This document shows positions 51,790 to 60,844 of a stretch of DNA of 64,000 nucleotides, piece by piece. A program made the position numbers and the translations under genes. Source of the DNA: an uncultured Eubacteriales bacterium (GTDB taxonomy: Bacteria; Bacillota; Clostridia; Oscillospirales; CAG-272). The notes beneath the pieces were generated by a model. It saw only the letters and a list, made by a program, of their open reading frames with translations. It made no database searches and was not told the DNA's origin. Each line of letters starts with the position of its first letter. Position 1 is the first letter of the stretch. Where the stretch lies: the NCBI GenBank assembly GCA_934373635.1, contig CAKROZ010000001.1, positions 271,174 to 335,173 of the forward strand, read 5' to 3'.

Positions 51790-52293
51790 ATGGCAAAGAT
51801 CATCAATGCCAACGAGCTGGATCTGCAAGAGCAGCTCGTTGTGCTGAACCGTGTATCCAAGACCGTCAAGGGCGGACGTATCGCCCGCTTCGCCGCCATC
51901 ATGGTGGTCGGAGACGGCAACGGACATGTAGGCTACGGACTGGGTAAGGCGGCTGAGGTTCCCGATGCGATCCGCAAGGGAATCGAGGACGCGAAGAAGA
52001 ACCTCATCACCGTTTCGGTGAACGGTTCCACCATTCCTCACGAGGTCATCGGCGAATATGGCGCGGGCAAGGTCCTTCTGAAGCCTGCCGCTCCCGGTAC
52101 CGGTATCATCGCGGGCGGTACCGTCCGCGCCATCCTGACGCTCGCGGGCATCAAGAATATCCGTGCGAAGTGCCTTCAATCGACAAATCCCACCAACGTA
52201 GTCAAGGCTACCTTCGAGGGACTTGCCGCGCTGAAGACGGCGGAAGAGATCGCCGAGCTTCGCGGACTCTCCGCGGAAGCGGTGAAAGCATAA
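51790..52293 (+). CDS. rpsE: 30S ribosomal protein S5
   Basis: The 167-residue protein guards translation accuracy at the mRNA entry. Key stretches are RVSKTVKGGRIARFAAIMVV, GDGNGHVGYGLGKAAEVPDA and AAPGTGIIAGGTVRAILTLA. The spectinomycin loop looks wild type (VSKTVKGGR). GAAGGAG lies upstream. Confidence 0.97.
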   Translation: MAKIINANELDLQEQLVVLNRVSKTVKGGRIARFAAIMVVGDGNGHVGYGLGKAAEVPDAIRKGIEDAKKNLITVSVNGSTIPHEVIGEYGAGKVLLKPAAPGTGIIAGGTVRAILTLAGIKNIRAKCLQSTNPTNVVKATFEGLAALKTAEEIAELRGLSAEAVKA

Positions 52294-52306
52294 GGAGGGG
52301 TGAAGA

Positions 52307-52486
52307 ATGGAAAACGTAAAGCTTACCCTCACGAAAAGCCTCATTGCCTGCAAGAAAAATCAGATCGCGACCGCGAGATCTCTCGGTCTCGCAAAGCCCG
52401 GTGACAGCATCACGCTCGAAAAGAACGCTGCCGTCGAGGGAAAAATCAAAGTCATCTCTCACCTTGTTAAGGTAGAGACCGTTTAA
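52307..52486 (+). CDS. rpmD: 50S ribosomal protein L30
   Basis: A 59-residue protein read directly from the sequence: it begins MENVKLTLTKSLIACKKNQ, continues with ATARSLGLAKPGDSITLEKN, and ends with SHLVKVETV. The pattern and the position between rpsE and rplO identify it. The usual motif GLxxxxxxV is changed in places (CKKNQIATARSLGL), but the fold length is right. AAGGAGGGG stands before ATG 52307. Confidence 0.93.
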   Translation: MENVKLTLTKSLIACKKNQIATARSLGLAKPGDSITLEKNAAVEGKIKVISHLVKVETV

Positions 52487-52510
52487 TCGGAATTGAAAGG
52501 AGGAAAATCA

Positions 52511-52951
52511 ATGAAGCTCCATACACTTTCCCCTGCCGAAGGTTCCGTGAAGGAAGGCTTCCGCAAGGGCAGAGGCACAGGTTCCGGAAACGGAAAGACC
52601 GCCGGTAAGGGACACAAGGGTCAGAACGCACGTTCGGGCGGCGGTGTCAGACCGGGGTTTGAAGGCGGACAGCTTCCGCTTTACAGAAAGCTTCCGAAGA
52701 GAGGCTTCAACAACAAATTCGCAAAGGCATATACCGTCGTCAATGTCAGCGCATTGAATCGGTTTGAGGACGGCGCAGTGGTCGACGCAGACGCCCTTCT
52801 GGCGTGCGGCGCGATCAGCACCGTTCTTAACGGAGTCAAAGTACTCGGAGAAGGAGAGCTTACAAAGAAACTTACTGTCAAGGCAGCCGTTTTCTCGGCG
52901 TCCGCGAAGGAAAAGATCGAGGCAGTTGGTGGAAAGACCGAGGTGGTATAA
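52511..52951 (+). CDS. rplO: 50S ribosomal protein L15
   Basis: The 146-residue protein binds late in 50S assembly. The Gly-rich N-terminus is typical: RKGRGTGSGNGKTAGKGHKG, then RPGFEGGQLPLYRKLPKRG. I use ATG 52511 behind AAGGAGG. Its TAA abuts the secY start. Confidence 0.97.
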   Translation: MKLHTLSPAEGSVKEGFRKGRGTGSGNGKTAGKGHKGQNARSGGGVRPGFEGGQLPLYRKLPKRGFNNKFAKAYTVVNVSALNRFEDGAVVDADALLACGAISTVLNGVKVLGEGELTKKLTVKAAVFSASAKEKIEAVGGKTEVV

Positions 52952-54364
52952 ATGCTTCAGACATTAAAGAACGCATGGCACACCAAGGAAATCAAAAGTA
53001 AGATTCTTTTTACTCTTCTCATTCTCCTCTTGTACCGCATCGGTACGGTGATACCTGTTCCTTTTGTCGATGCCCACAACTTTACGAGCCAGTTTGGCGG
53101 AACCATTCTCGGCTATATGAACACCTTGTCGGGTGGCGCTCTCGGACAGGCAACGCTGTTTGCACTCGGTGTTTCTCCGTACATCAATGCCTCCATTATC
53201 ATCCAGCTGCTTGCCGTCGCGTTCCCGAAACTCGGGGAGCTGTCGAAGGACGAGTCGGGTAAGAAGGTCATGAACATGATTACGAGAATCACGACGGTCG
53301 TTCTGGCCCTTGTGACCGCGATCGGTTACTACTTCCTTCTGAAGACCGGCGACGGTACGAACAGCGCCCTTTCCAATCTCGCAACCGAAAGCAGTGTTCC
53401 GTGGCTCTTCGCCATCGTGATTATCGCGTGCTACTGTGCGGGCGCGTCCCTCATCATGTGGCTTGCCGAGAGAATCAACGATAAGGGAATCGGAAACGGT
53501 ATCTCTCTGATCCTGTTCGCGAACATCATCTCGGAACTCCCGTCGAAGGTCTACTACCTCGTTCTCTTCGTTATCAGCGCCTTTAACACCGAAGACCCCG
53601 TGGTCGTCCGTGTCATCGGTGCCTTCCTCTTCGCCTTCTTCCTCATCGCGATCACGGTGGCTATGACCGTGTTCGTCATTTGGGTGACAGGCTCGGAGAG
53701 ACGGATTCCCGTCCAGTACGCGAAGAAGGTCGTCGGCAGAAAGATGTACGGCGGACAGAGCTCGAACCTCCCGATCAAGCTCAATATGACAGGCGTTATG
53801 CCCGTTATCTTCGCGAGCTCGATCGTCTCCCTCCTTCCCACAATCCTTGCCCTTTGTCAAGTGAAGAGCGTGGCAAGTGTCGGTGAAGACAAGGCGACCT
53901 TCTGGAACCGTCTCTACGACTTCCTCGGCGCCGACGGCTGGTTCTACCCGCTGATCTTCGGTATCATGATTATCGGCTTCACTTACTTCTACACGCAGAT
54001 CACCTTCAACCCCGTTGAGGTGGCAAACAACCTGAAAAAGCAGGGCGGCGCGATCCCCGGCATCCGCCAGGGCAGACCGACCGCGCAGTACATCAGCAAG
54101 ATCCTGAACAAGGTGACGTTTGTCGGTGCACTCTTCCTTGCCATCGTAGCGATCGTTCCGATCATCGGCGGACCTCACATTCTGCGTCCCCTGATTGCAT
54201 GGATTCTCGGTGCGGACATCACGGCGTCGGGTATCTCGAACCTCGCGAACTCCTTCACCTTCGGCGGTACCACACTGCTGATCGTCGTCGGCGTCGTGCT
54301 CGAGACCTTCCGTGAGCTGGAAGCGCAACTTACCATGCGGAACTATAAGGGCTTTTTGAACTGA
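52952..54364 (+). CDS. secY: Protein translocase subunit SecY
   Basis: This 470-residue protein forms the membrane channel of the Sec system. Ten membrane segments are evident. N-terminal LFTLLILLLYRIGTVIPVPF, the plug region (SGGALGQATLFALGVSPYIN), and the C-terminal FTYFYTQITFNPVEVANNLK with GGAIPGIRQGRPT are family markers. It starts directly after rplO (TAA ATG) with a GAGG site inside rplO. Confidence 0.97.
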   Translation: MLQTLKNAWHTKEIKSKILFTLLILLLYRIGTVIPVPFVDAHNFTSQFGGTILGYMNTLSGGALGQATLFALGVSPYINASIIIQLLAVAFPKLGELSKDESGKKVMNMITRITTVVLALVTAIGYYFLLKTGDGTNSALSNLATESSVPWLFAIVIIACYCAGASLIMWLAERINDKGIGNGISLILFANIISELPSKVYYLVLFVISAFNTEDPVVVRVIGAFLFAFFLIAITVAMTVFVIWVTGSERRIPVQYAKKVVGRKMYGGQSSNLPIKLNMTGVMPVIFASSIVSLLPTILALCQVKSVASVGEDKATFWNRLYDFLGADGWFYPLIFGIMIIGFTYFYTQITFNPVEVANNLKKQGGAIPGIRQGRPTAQYISKILNKVTFVGALFLAIVAIVPIIGGPHILRPLIAWILGADITASGISNLANSFTFGGTTLLIVVGVVLETFRELEAQLTMRNYKGFLN

Positions 54365-54371
54365 TGATCTA

Positions 54372-54389
54372 CCCCGCCGGAAGGCGGGG
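54372..54389 (+). promoter_or_regulatory. Small GC-rich hairpin between secY and adk
   Basis: CCCCGCC (54372-54378) pairs with GGCGGGG (54383-54389) around a GGAA tetraloop. No T run follows, so it is more likely an RNA stability or processing element than a terminator. Confidence 0.6.
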
Positions 54390-54414
54390 GTAGAGAAGAA
54401 AGAAAGGTCACAGA

Positions 54415-55053
54415 ATGAAAATAATTTTTCTTGGCGCTCCCGGAGCGGGCAAAGGTACGCAGGCAGAGATCCTCGCCGAAAAGCTCGGTATCCCTACGAT
54501 ATCGACGGGCGCGATCATCCGTGCGGCACTGAAAGCCGGCACCGAAATGGGGCAGAAAGCCAAAAAATTTATTGAGCAGGGAGCCTTGGTCCCCGATGAC
54601 GTCGTGATCGGGATCATCAAGGAGCGCCTTGCCGAATCGGACTGCGCACACGGGTTTATCCTTGACGGATTTCCCCGCACCGTGCCGCAGGCAGAAGCAC
54701 TCGACGCGATGGGCGTGACCTTGGATGCGGTGGTCTCGATTGAGGTCGCTGACGAGGAGATCGTAGAGAGAATGTCGGGCAGACGCGTATGCAATTCCTG
54801 CGGCGCGTCGTATCACGTCAAGCACAATCCTTCAAAGGACGGTGCAACCTGTGATAAGTGCCAAACGGAGCTTTCCGTTCGCCCCGACGACGCCCCCGCG
54901 GTCGTTCTTTCCCGTCTCGAGGTCTATCACAGCACCACAGAGCCGCTGAAAGAGTTTTATGCCAAAAAAGGCAATCTGAAACTCGTTGACGGCATCGGAA
55001 GTGTCGGTGAAATTTCAGAGCGTACTATGAAAGCTCTCGGAGTCAAGGCGTAA
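54415..55053 (+). CDS. adk: Adenylate kinase (zinc-LID form)
   Basis: The 212-residue enzyme interconverts ATP and AMP with two ADP. P-loop FLGAPGAGKGTQAE, the NMP-binding STGAIIRAAL and FILDGFPRTVPQAE are present. The LID has four cysteines (CNSC near residue 129 and CDKC near 149), the Gram-positive zinc type. Start ATG 54415 has a GAAAGG site. Its TAA shares one base with the map ATG. Confidence 0.97.
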   Translation: MKIIFLGAPGAGKGTQAEILAEKLGIPTISTGAIIRAALKAGTEMGQKAKKFIEQGALVPDDVVIGIIKERLAESDCAHGFILDGFPRTVPQAEALDAMGVTLDAVVSIEVADEEIVERMSGRRVCNSCGASYHVKHNPSKDGATCDKCQTELSVRPDDAPAVVLSRLEVYHSTTEPLKEFYAKKGNLKLVDGIGSVGEISERTMKALGVKA

Positions 55054-55811
55054 TGGTCATTATCAAAAGCTCCGAGGAAATTGCCCTCATGAAGAAGGCG
55101 GGACAGATCACCGGCGAATCGCTTTGCGTCGCCCGCGATCTCATCCGTCCCGGCATCTCCACGTGGGAAATTGACGAAAAGATGCGTCGCTTCATCGAAC
55201 GATGCGGTGCGACGCCCACTTTTCACGGATACGGCGGCTTCCCGGGAAACGCATGTATCTCCGTCAACGAAGAGGTCATACACGGAATTCCTTCGAAGAA
55301 GAAAATTCTTCACGAAGGGGATATCGTGAAGGTCGATGTCGGCGCCCGCTACCGCGGCTATAATGGCGACAGTGCGAGAACATTCCCTGTCGGCAAGGTA
55401 AGCGATGAGGCGCTGAGGCTTATCTCGGTCACAGAGCAGAGCTTCTATGAGGCGATCCGCTACGCGAGAGCGGGCGGTCGTGTCGGGGACATCGGACACG
55501 CGGTGGAAAGTTTCGTCATTTCAAATGGCTTCGGCGTTGTACGGAAGTACGTCGGACACGGTGTCGGCGCCGAGCTTCACGAGGAACCCGAGATCCCGAA
55601 CTTCGGGACCGCAGGGCACGGCGTGAGGCTGTATGCGGGTATGACGGTCGCTATCGAACCCATGGTGACCGTAGGGACCGAGGATGTCATAGTACAGAAG
55701 GACGGATGGACGGTCGTCACGGCGGACGGGAAACTTTCCGCGCATTATGAGAATTCATTGCTGATTACCGAGTCCGACCCCGTTCTGCTCACCGAAGTTG
55801 GGTTAAAATAA
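55053..55811 (+). CDS. map: Methionine aminopeptidase, type I
   Basis: This 252-residue metalloprotease trims the initiator Met. It has EIALMKKAGQITGESLCVAR, the GFPGNACISVNEEVIHGIPS substrate loop and the metal ligands in KVDVGARYRGYNGDSARTF, GHGVGAELHEEPEIPN and AIEPMV. It overlaps adk (TAATG) and is followed by infA 33 bases later. Confidence 0.97.
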   Translation: MVIIKSSEEIALMKKAGQITGESLCVARDLIRPGISTWEIDEKMRRFIERCGATPTFHGYGGFPGNACISVNEEVIHGIPSKKKILHEGDIVKVDVGARYRGYNGDSARTFPVGKVSDEALRLISVTEQSFYEAIRYARAGGRVGDIGHAVESFVISNGFGVVRKYVGHGVGAELHEEPEIPNFGTAGHGVRLYAGMTVAIEPMVTVGTEDVIVQKDGWTVVTADGKLSAHYENSLLITESDPVLLTEVGLK

Positions 55812-55844
55812 ACGTTTCTAACCGATAAAAAGGGAGGGATTATT

Positions 55845-56066
55845 CTGCCAAAGGACGATTTGATTGAATTTGAAGACTGTGTGGTGGTCGAAGTACTGCC
55901 GAACACGGTGTTCAAAGTCAAGTTGCCGAACGGTCACATCGTGACCGCTACCATATCCGGTAAGCTTCGCATGAACTATATCCGAATTCTCGTGGGAGAC
56001 ACGGTCACCGTCGCGGTATCGCCGTACGATATCACGAAGGGGCGTATCACCTGGAGAAAGAAGTAA
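55845..56066 (+). CDS. infA: Translation initiation factor IF-1, apparently with CUG start
   Basis: The 73-residue OB-fold protein blocks the A-site during initiation. Reading from CTG 55845 gives (M)PKDDLIEFEDCVVVEVLPN, GHIVTATISGKLRMNYIRIL and YDITKGRITWRKK, which line up with IF-1 end to end. GGGAGGG lies 6 bases before this CTG, the best gap; a TTG five codons later is 21 bases away and would cut conserved residues. No ATG is available. Two ATT codons in frame just before CTG are a less likely choice. The sequence is somewhat divergent (VLPNTVFKVKLPNG). Confidence 0.9.
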   Translation: MPKDDLIEFEDCVVVEVLPNTVFKVKLPNGHIVTATISGKLRMNYIRILVGDTVTVAVSPYDITKGRITWRKK

Positions 56067-56093
56067 TAATTTTCGAAAGGTAAGGTTATCAAA

Positions 56094-56207
56094 ATGAAAG
56101 TTAAGCCTTCCGTCAAAAAAATTTGCGAAAAGTGCAAGATCATCAAAAGACATGGCAAGATCATGGTCATTTGTGAGAACCCGAAGCACAAACAGCGTCA
56201 GGGTTGA
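56094..56207 (+). CDS. rpmJ: 50S ribosomal protein L36 (zinc form)
   Basis: This 37-residue protein reads MKVKPSVKKICEKCKIIKRH then GKIMVICENPKHKQRQG. It has the three-cysteine-one-histidine zinc site (CEKC, C, H). A weak AAGG lies before ATG 56094. It is the smallest CDS of the operon. Confidence 0.96.
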   Translation: MKVKPSVKKICEKCKIIKRHGKIMVICENPKHKQRQG

Positions 56208-56264
56208 TCCGGCACTTGTTTCCAATTCGTTTGACACACATTAAAAAAAGGAGTAAATATCGAA

Positions 56265-56633
56265 ATGGCTCGTATAGCTGGTGTTGATATTCCAAACAAC
56301 AAGCGCGTCGAAGTCGCGCTCACCTACATCTACGGTATCGGACTGAAAAGCTCGCAGGACATTCTCGCGAAGACCGGCATCAACCCGGACACCCGTGCGA
56401 AGGATCTGACCGAAGCTGAGATCGCGTCCCTCCGTGATGAGATCGAAGCCAACTATCATGTCGAGGGTGACCTCCGCCGTGAAGTGGCACTGAACATCAA
56501 GAGACTCGTCGAGATCAACTGCTATCGCGGAATCCGCCACAGAAAGGGACTTCCCGTGAGAGGACAGCGCACCAAGACGAATGCAAGAACAAGAAAAGGT
56601 CCCGCAAAGACCATCGCGAACAAGAAGAAGTAA
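56265..56633 (+). CDS. rpsM: 30S ribosomal protein S13
   Basis: The 122-residue head protein touches the P-site tRNA and L5. It has ARIAGVDIPNNKRVEVALTY, IYGIGLKSSQDILAKTGI and the basic RGIRHRKGLPVRGQRTKTNA region. AAAGGAG precedes ATG 56265. Confidence 0.97.
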   Translation: MARIAGVDIPNNKRVEVALTYIYGIGLKSSQDILAKTGINPDTRAKDLTEAEIASLRDEIEANYHVEGDLRREVALNIKRLVEINCYRGIRHRKGLPVRGQRTKTNARTRKGPAKTIANKKK

Positions 56634-56645
56634 GGAGATTTCGAC

Positions 56646-57041
56646 ATGGCAGCAGTAGCAAAAAAAGTTGTGAAAAAGCGTCGTGAGCGCAAAAATGTCG
56701 AGCGTGGCGTAGCGCATATCCGCTCCACCTTCAACAATACGCTTGTCACGATCACCGACATGCAGGGCAATGTGATCTCGTGGGGCACCTCGGGTGAAAT
56801 GGGCTTCAAGGGCTCGAAGAAGTCGACGCCCTATGCCGCACAGACCGCCGCAGAGAAGGCGGCAAGAGCCGCGGCAGATCACGGCATGAAGACGGTCGAG
56901 GTTCTCGTCAGAGGTCCCGGAGCCGGACGCGAGTCGGCGATCCGTGCACTCGCCACCGCAGGTCTTGAGATCACGATGATTAAGGACGTGACACCGATTC
57001 CTCACAACGGTTGTCGCCCTCCGAAGCGCAGACGCGTTTAA
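56646..57041 (+). CDS. rpsK: 30S ribosomal protein S11
   Basis: The 131-residue platform protein lies near the mRNA exit. It has RGVAHIRSTFNNTLVTITD-like sequence, GNVISWGTSGEMGFKGSKKS and the end DVTPIPHNGCRPPKRRRV. AAGGAG lies upstream; it directly follows rpsM. Confidence 0.97.
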   Translation: MAAVAKKVVKKRRERKNVERGVAHIRSTFNNTLVTITDMQGNVISWGTSGEMGFKGSKKSTPYAAQTAAEKAARAAADHGMKTVEVLVRGPGAGRESAIRALATAGLEITMIKDVTPIPHNGCRPPKRRRV

Positions 57042-57063
57042 TCTTAGGGGAGGTAAAGTTAAA

Positions 57064-57690
57064 ATGGCAAGATATACAGGTCCTAACTGCAAACAGTGCC
57101 GCAGAGAAGGTTGCAAGCTCTACCTGAAGGGTGAGCGTTGCACGAGCGGCAAGTGCGCATTCGATCACAGAAGCACGGCACCGGGTCAGCACGGAGCCGC
57201 CCGCAAGAAGATCGGTGAATACGGAAAGCACCTTCGCGAAAAGCAGAAGGCAAGACGCTACTACGGCGTGCTTGAGAAGCAGTTCCGTCACTACTACGAC
57301 ATGGCGGAGAACATGGAAGGCATCACGGGTACCAACCTCCTTGTCCTTCTTGAAAGACGCCTTGACAATGTGGTATACAGAATGGGTATGGCGGAGTCGA
57401 GAAAAGAAGCCCGTCAGCTCGTTCTTCACGCTCATTTCACCCTCAACGGCAAGAAGGTATCCATCCCCTCGATGCTCGTAAAGCCGGGTGATGTCATCGC
57501 CGTGAAGGAGAAGAGCAAAGAGAACGCGAAGATCAAGGCGCTTGCCGAGGCTCTCGCATCGAAGGCAACTCCGAAGTGGCTTGACAGAGACCCCCAGAAC
57601 CTGACGGCGAAGGTCGTGTCCATGCCCGCAAGAGACGATATCGACTTCGAAATCGACGAACAGCTGATTGTCGAGCTCTATTCCAAGTAA
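57064..57690 (+). CDS. rpsD: 30S ribosomal protein S4 (zinc-binding form)
   Basis: The 208-residue assembly starter and alpha-operon regulator has four N-terminal cysteines (CKQCRREGC, then C and C by residue 36) that fit the zinc form. The S4 RNA-binding domain is at about 98-160 (RRLDNVVYRMGMAESRKEAR). AGGGGAGG lies upstream of ATG 57064. The 122-base gap to rpoA has no promoter of note. Confidence 0.97.
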   Translation: MARYTGPNCKQCRREGCKLYLKGERCTSGKCAFDHRSTAPGQHGAARKKIGEYGKHLREKQKARRYYGVLEKQFRHYYDMAENMEGITGTNLLVLLERRLDNVVYRMGMAESRKEARQLVLHAHFTLNGKKVSIPSMLVKPGDVIAVKEKSKENAKIKALAEALASKATPKWLDRDPQNLTAKVVSMPARDDIDFEIDEQLIVELYSK

Positions 57691-57812
57691 TCCCTCCGAT
57701 ATGTGTGAAGAAAAGCGAGCGGTATCCCCGATTGCTTTCTTCTCCGTATTCGTGATCCACGATTCTCGAAAGAGAATACCATCTGCAATACAAAATAAGG
57801 AGGAATAGAACA

Positions 57813-58790
57813 ATGATGAACGCAATAGAGAAATTCAATATTACCGCGACGGACATGAACGCCGACGGTACCGAAGCGGTCTTCGTGGTAGAACCTCTTG
57901 TGCGCGGCTACGGCAATACGCTCGGCAATCCTCTGAGAAGAATTCTTCTCTCGACGTTGCCCGGTTATGCGGCGACGAGCATCAAGATCGACGGTGTTCT
58001 TCATGAGATTTCCGCGTGCAACGGCGTCAAGGAAGACGTCCCCGAGATCGTTCTGAACGTCAAGGGTATCGTTGCGAAGCTGGAAGGCGAATGTCCGAAG
58101 ACCGTTGTCATTGATGTCACGGGTCCCTGCGAGGTGACTGCGGGTAGCATTACCCCCGATGCGGAGGTAAAGATTCTGAATCCCTCTCATCACATCTGCA
58201 CCGTCAGCGAGAATGCGCGTTTTTACATGGAGATCACCTTTGACGAAGGAAGAGGCTATGTTTCCTCCGACGCCAACAAGCAGATCTACCTGCAGAATGT
58301 CGGCGCCAATGTCGGCGCTCCCATCGGATTGATTTTCGTCGATTCGATCTTCACCCCCGTTTACAAGGTGGAATACAGCGTTGAGAACACGCGTGTAGGG
58401 AACATCACCGACTACGACAAGCTGACCATGCGGATTCAGACCAACGGAACCATTACGGCGAAAGAAGCGATTTCTCTTGCAGCCAAGGTTCTCAATGAAC
58501 ACCTTAAACTCTTCATCGACATGTCCGACGAGGCGAAGAAGGCCGAGATCATGGTCGAGCGTGCCGAGGTGAAGAAGGAGAAAGTCCTTGAGATGACCAT
58601 TGAGGAACTTGATCTGTCTGTGCGCAGCTTCAACTGCTTGAAGCGTGCGGGCATAGACACCGTGGAGGATTTGATTAACCGTACGGAAGAGGATATGATA
58701 AAGGTGCGTAACCTCGGTCGTAAATCGCTTGAAGAAGTCATTCTCAAGTTACATTCTTTGGGTCTCGATCTGAAGAAAGTCGAAGAATAA
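57813..58790 (+). CDS. rpoA: RNA polymerase subunit alpha
   Basis: The 325-residue subunit starts polymerase assembly and contacts activators. The N-terminal domain has PLVRGYGNTLGNPLRRILLS and the assembly residues that follow. The C-terminal domain (about 250-325) has NCLKRAGIDTVEDLINRTEE and LGRKSLEEVILKL, the UP-element and regulator contact. ATG 57813 is followed by a second ATG; the first fits AAGGAGG better. Confidence 0.97.
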   Translation: MMNAIEKFNITATDMNADGTEAVFVVEPLVRGYGNTLGNPLRRILLSTLPGYAATSIKIDGVLHEISACNGVKEDVPEIVLNVKGIVAKLEGECPKTVVIDVTGPCEVTAGSITPDAEVKILNPSHHICTVSENARFYMEITFDEGRGYVSSDANKQIYLQNVGANVGAPIGLIFVDSIFTPVYKVEYSVENTRVGNITDYDKLTMRIQTNGTITAKEAISLAAKVLNEHLKLFIDMSDEAKKAEIMVERAEVKKEKVLEMTIEELDLSVRSFNCLKRAGIDTVEDLINRTEEDMIKVRNLGRKSLEEVILKLHSLGLDLKKVEE

Positions 58791-58809
58791 GAAACAGGAG
58801 GAAAAACAG

Positions 58810-59175
58810 ATGAGAAAGCTCGGAAGAACCACAGCACAGCGTAAAGCAATGCTTCGTGGCATGGTGACTCTCCTTCTCGAAAGAGGCAAGGTCGAGACTA
58901 CCTATACAAGAGCACAGGAAGTCTCCGCAAAAGCGGATGAAATGATTACTCTCGGTAAGAAGGGCGACCTCGCCGCTTACCGTAAAGCCCTTACCTTCAT
59001 CACGAAGGAAGATGTGGCAAAGAAGACCTTCAGCGTGATCGCTCCCGCTTACGCGAACGTAAACGGCGGCTATACGCAGGTTCTGAAGATGGGACCCCGT
59101 CGCGGTGACGGTGCCGAAATGGCAATCGTAAAGCTCGTTGCGGTCGCACAGCCCACCGAAGAAGCCGCGAAGTAA
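58810..59175 (+). CDS. rplQ: 50S ribosomal protein L17
   Basis: The 121-residue protein closes the cluster. It shows RKLGRTTAQRKAMLRGMVTL and KVETTYTRAQEVSAKADEMI. A CAGGAGG site precedes ATG 58810. A terminator lies 16 bases after the stop. Confidence 0.97.
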   Translation: MRKLGRTTAQRKAMLRGMVTLLLERGKVETTYTRAQEVSAKADEMITLGKKGDLAAYRKALTFITKEDVAKKTFSVIAPAYANVNGGYTQVLKMGPRRGDGAEMAIVKLVAVAQPTEEAAK

Positions 59176-59190
59176 TTCGCGAAAAACGCA

Positions 59191-59226
59191 AAAAATCCCA
59201 CTGCCAACAGGCGGTGGGATTTTTTG
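59191..59226 (+). terminator. Rho-independent terminator after rplQ
   Basis: AAAAATCCCACTGCC (59191-59205) pairs with GGCGGTGGGATTTTT (59210-59224) around AACA, with one G-T pair. A and T runs flank it, so it may also work on the minus strand. Confidence 0.92.
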
Positions 59227-59323
59227 TTTGTGGGTATCTTCCGATAAAAGGTCGGCTGTGGCGTAATTCGTTTGCGGCAAGCCGGCACCCTTCATTTGCA
59301 TTTGTAAAGAATTCTTTTCAAAA

Positions 59324-60643
59324 TTAACGTTTTAAGAACACTTCAATCACGGGAACCACCACATTCGGCTTCACGACGGGAAGCTCGAAAACGAGCAGAT
59401 CCTCGCTCTCCGTGCGTCCCTCCGAGAAATGGGCGACGCTCCCCTCCGTAAAGCGGATCTCACTGCCGTCGTGTAAGAACTGCGCGTATTCCACGCGCCC
59501 CGCCAGCCCGTGCACCTCGAGAAAAATATACGGATAATCAAATACATGAATGTAGAGGCGCTCTCCGTCCTCGCTCTCGGTGTAGCGGCAGGACTTCGGC
59601 ATCGTCGGGAGCATGGAAGGCTCCGCCATCGTGCACCCGTAGATCGAACGCCCGTTGACCTTCATCCAGACTCCGTAAACGGTGAGCGCGGCATTTGCCC
59701 GCTCGTCGAAGGTTCCGCGCGCCGTCGGTCCCACGTTCATGAGGAGATTTCCACCGTAGGAAACGGTCGTAATCAGCATTTTGACAAGCTGTTCGGGCGA
59801 CTTCCATGTCATCTCGTCGCGATAGTAGCCCCATGAGCCCGAGAAGGTCTGACACGCTTCCCATGTGACGAGCTCGCCCGTCTCCTTATGACGGAGCCAT
59901 TCGGTCGGCTGATATTGCTCGGGCGTCCACAGATCCTGCTCGATGCCCGCGCGGTTGTCGATGATGAGATCGGGGCAGAGCGAACGGGCGAGCGCGATCA
60001 GCTTCTCCGCCTCCCAGTCGTCCTTCCCCTTGCCGTGCATCCATGCGGGGTCGGACGCTAACCGCCCGAAGGAGAAGTCGAACCAGAGAATGTCGATCTT
60101 CCCGTAATTCGTCAGAAGCTCACGCACCTGACCACGCATGTATTCGGCGTATTTCTTCATATCGCGCCCGCAGTTCAGCTCCTCAGCGTTCGGCTCGTCG
60201 CGGAGCGGGTGATTGTGGTCGATCGTGTAGTCGGGGTGATGCCAGTCGAGCAGGGAATAGTAGAACCCGACCTTCAATCCCTCCGCACGGAAGGCATCGG
60301 CGTATTCCTTCACAAGATCGCGCCCGAAGGGGGTGTTCGTGATCTTGTAGTCGGTGTACGCACTGTCGAAGAGGCAGAATCCCTCGTGGTGCTTCGTCGT
60401 CAGCACGGCGTATTTCATTCCCGCCGCCTTGGCACGCCTTGCCCATTCCCTCGCATCGAACAGATCGGGGTTAAAATGACGAAAATATCTGTCGTACACC
60501 TCATCCTTCGTCTTCTCCCGCGTCTTGACCCATTCGTGACGCGCGGGAAGCGCATACAGACCGAAATGCAGGAACATACCGAAACGGTCGTGAACGAACC
60601 AATCGGTATCACCGGGTGTTTTTCTTCTCTGATAGAGGGACAT
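59324..60643 (-). CDS. Alpha-L-fucosidase (GH29)
   Basis: The 439-residue enzyme should remove alpha-linked L-fucose from glycans. GH29 traits: FGMFLHFGLYALPARHEWVK, the KYAVLTTKHHEGFCLFDS block, and LWFDFSF, whose Asp is the expected nucleophile. A C-terminal beta-sandwich follows from about residue 345. It has no signal peptide, so it likely works inside the cell on imported oligosaccharides. I start at ATG 60643, behind AAAGGAG, and not at an upstream ATG that adds an unrelated 37 residues. It is divergent from an AraC regulator. Confidence 0.9.
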   Translation of the reverse strand: MSLYQRRKTPGDTDWFVHDRFGMFLHFGLYALPARHEWVKTREKTKDEVYDRYFRHFNPDLFDAREWARRAKAAGMKYAVLTTKHHEGFCLFDSAYTDYKITNTPFGRDLVKEYADAFRAEGLKVGFYYSLLDWHHPDYTIDHNHPLRDEPNAEELNCGRDMKKYAEYMRGQVRELLTNYGKIDILWFDFSFGRLASDPAWMHGKGKDDWEAEKLIALARSLCPDLIIDNRAGIEQDLWTPEQYQPTEWLRHKETGELVTWEACQTFSGSWGYYRDEMTWKSPEQLVKMLITTVSYGGNLLMNVGPTARGTFDERANAALTVYGVWMKVNGRSIYGCTMAEPSMLPTMPKSCRYTESEDGERLYIHVFDYPYIFLEVHGLAGRVEYAQFLHDGSEIRFTEGSVAHFSEGRTESEDLLVFELPVVKPNVVVPVIEVFLKR

Positions 60644-60844
60644 TGCGCATCTCCTTTCGTCTTGCGTGCCGCCGCATCCGCGGGGCAAAATTCCGTGCTT
60701 GATTTTTCTTTCCGAGTGTGATATACTGATATCGGGCATGAAGAAATCCCTCATGTCACTCTAATTATACTCGATTTTTCACCCGGTGAACATGGATTTT
60801 TTCGCAATCGGGATGGAGAAATCCGAAAATCGGAAAGGAGCCGT
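60644..60844. promoter_or_regulatory. Divergent control region between fucosidase and AraC genes
   Basis: The 201-bp gap has AT-rich -10-like boxes for both strands (minus TATAAT at 60769-60764, plus TATACT at 60766-60771) but no good -35 boxes, as expected for activator-dependent promoters. Inverted repeats CATGA/TCATG (60737-60755) and GATATACTGATATC nearby are candidate operators. Confidence 0.45.
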
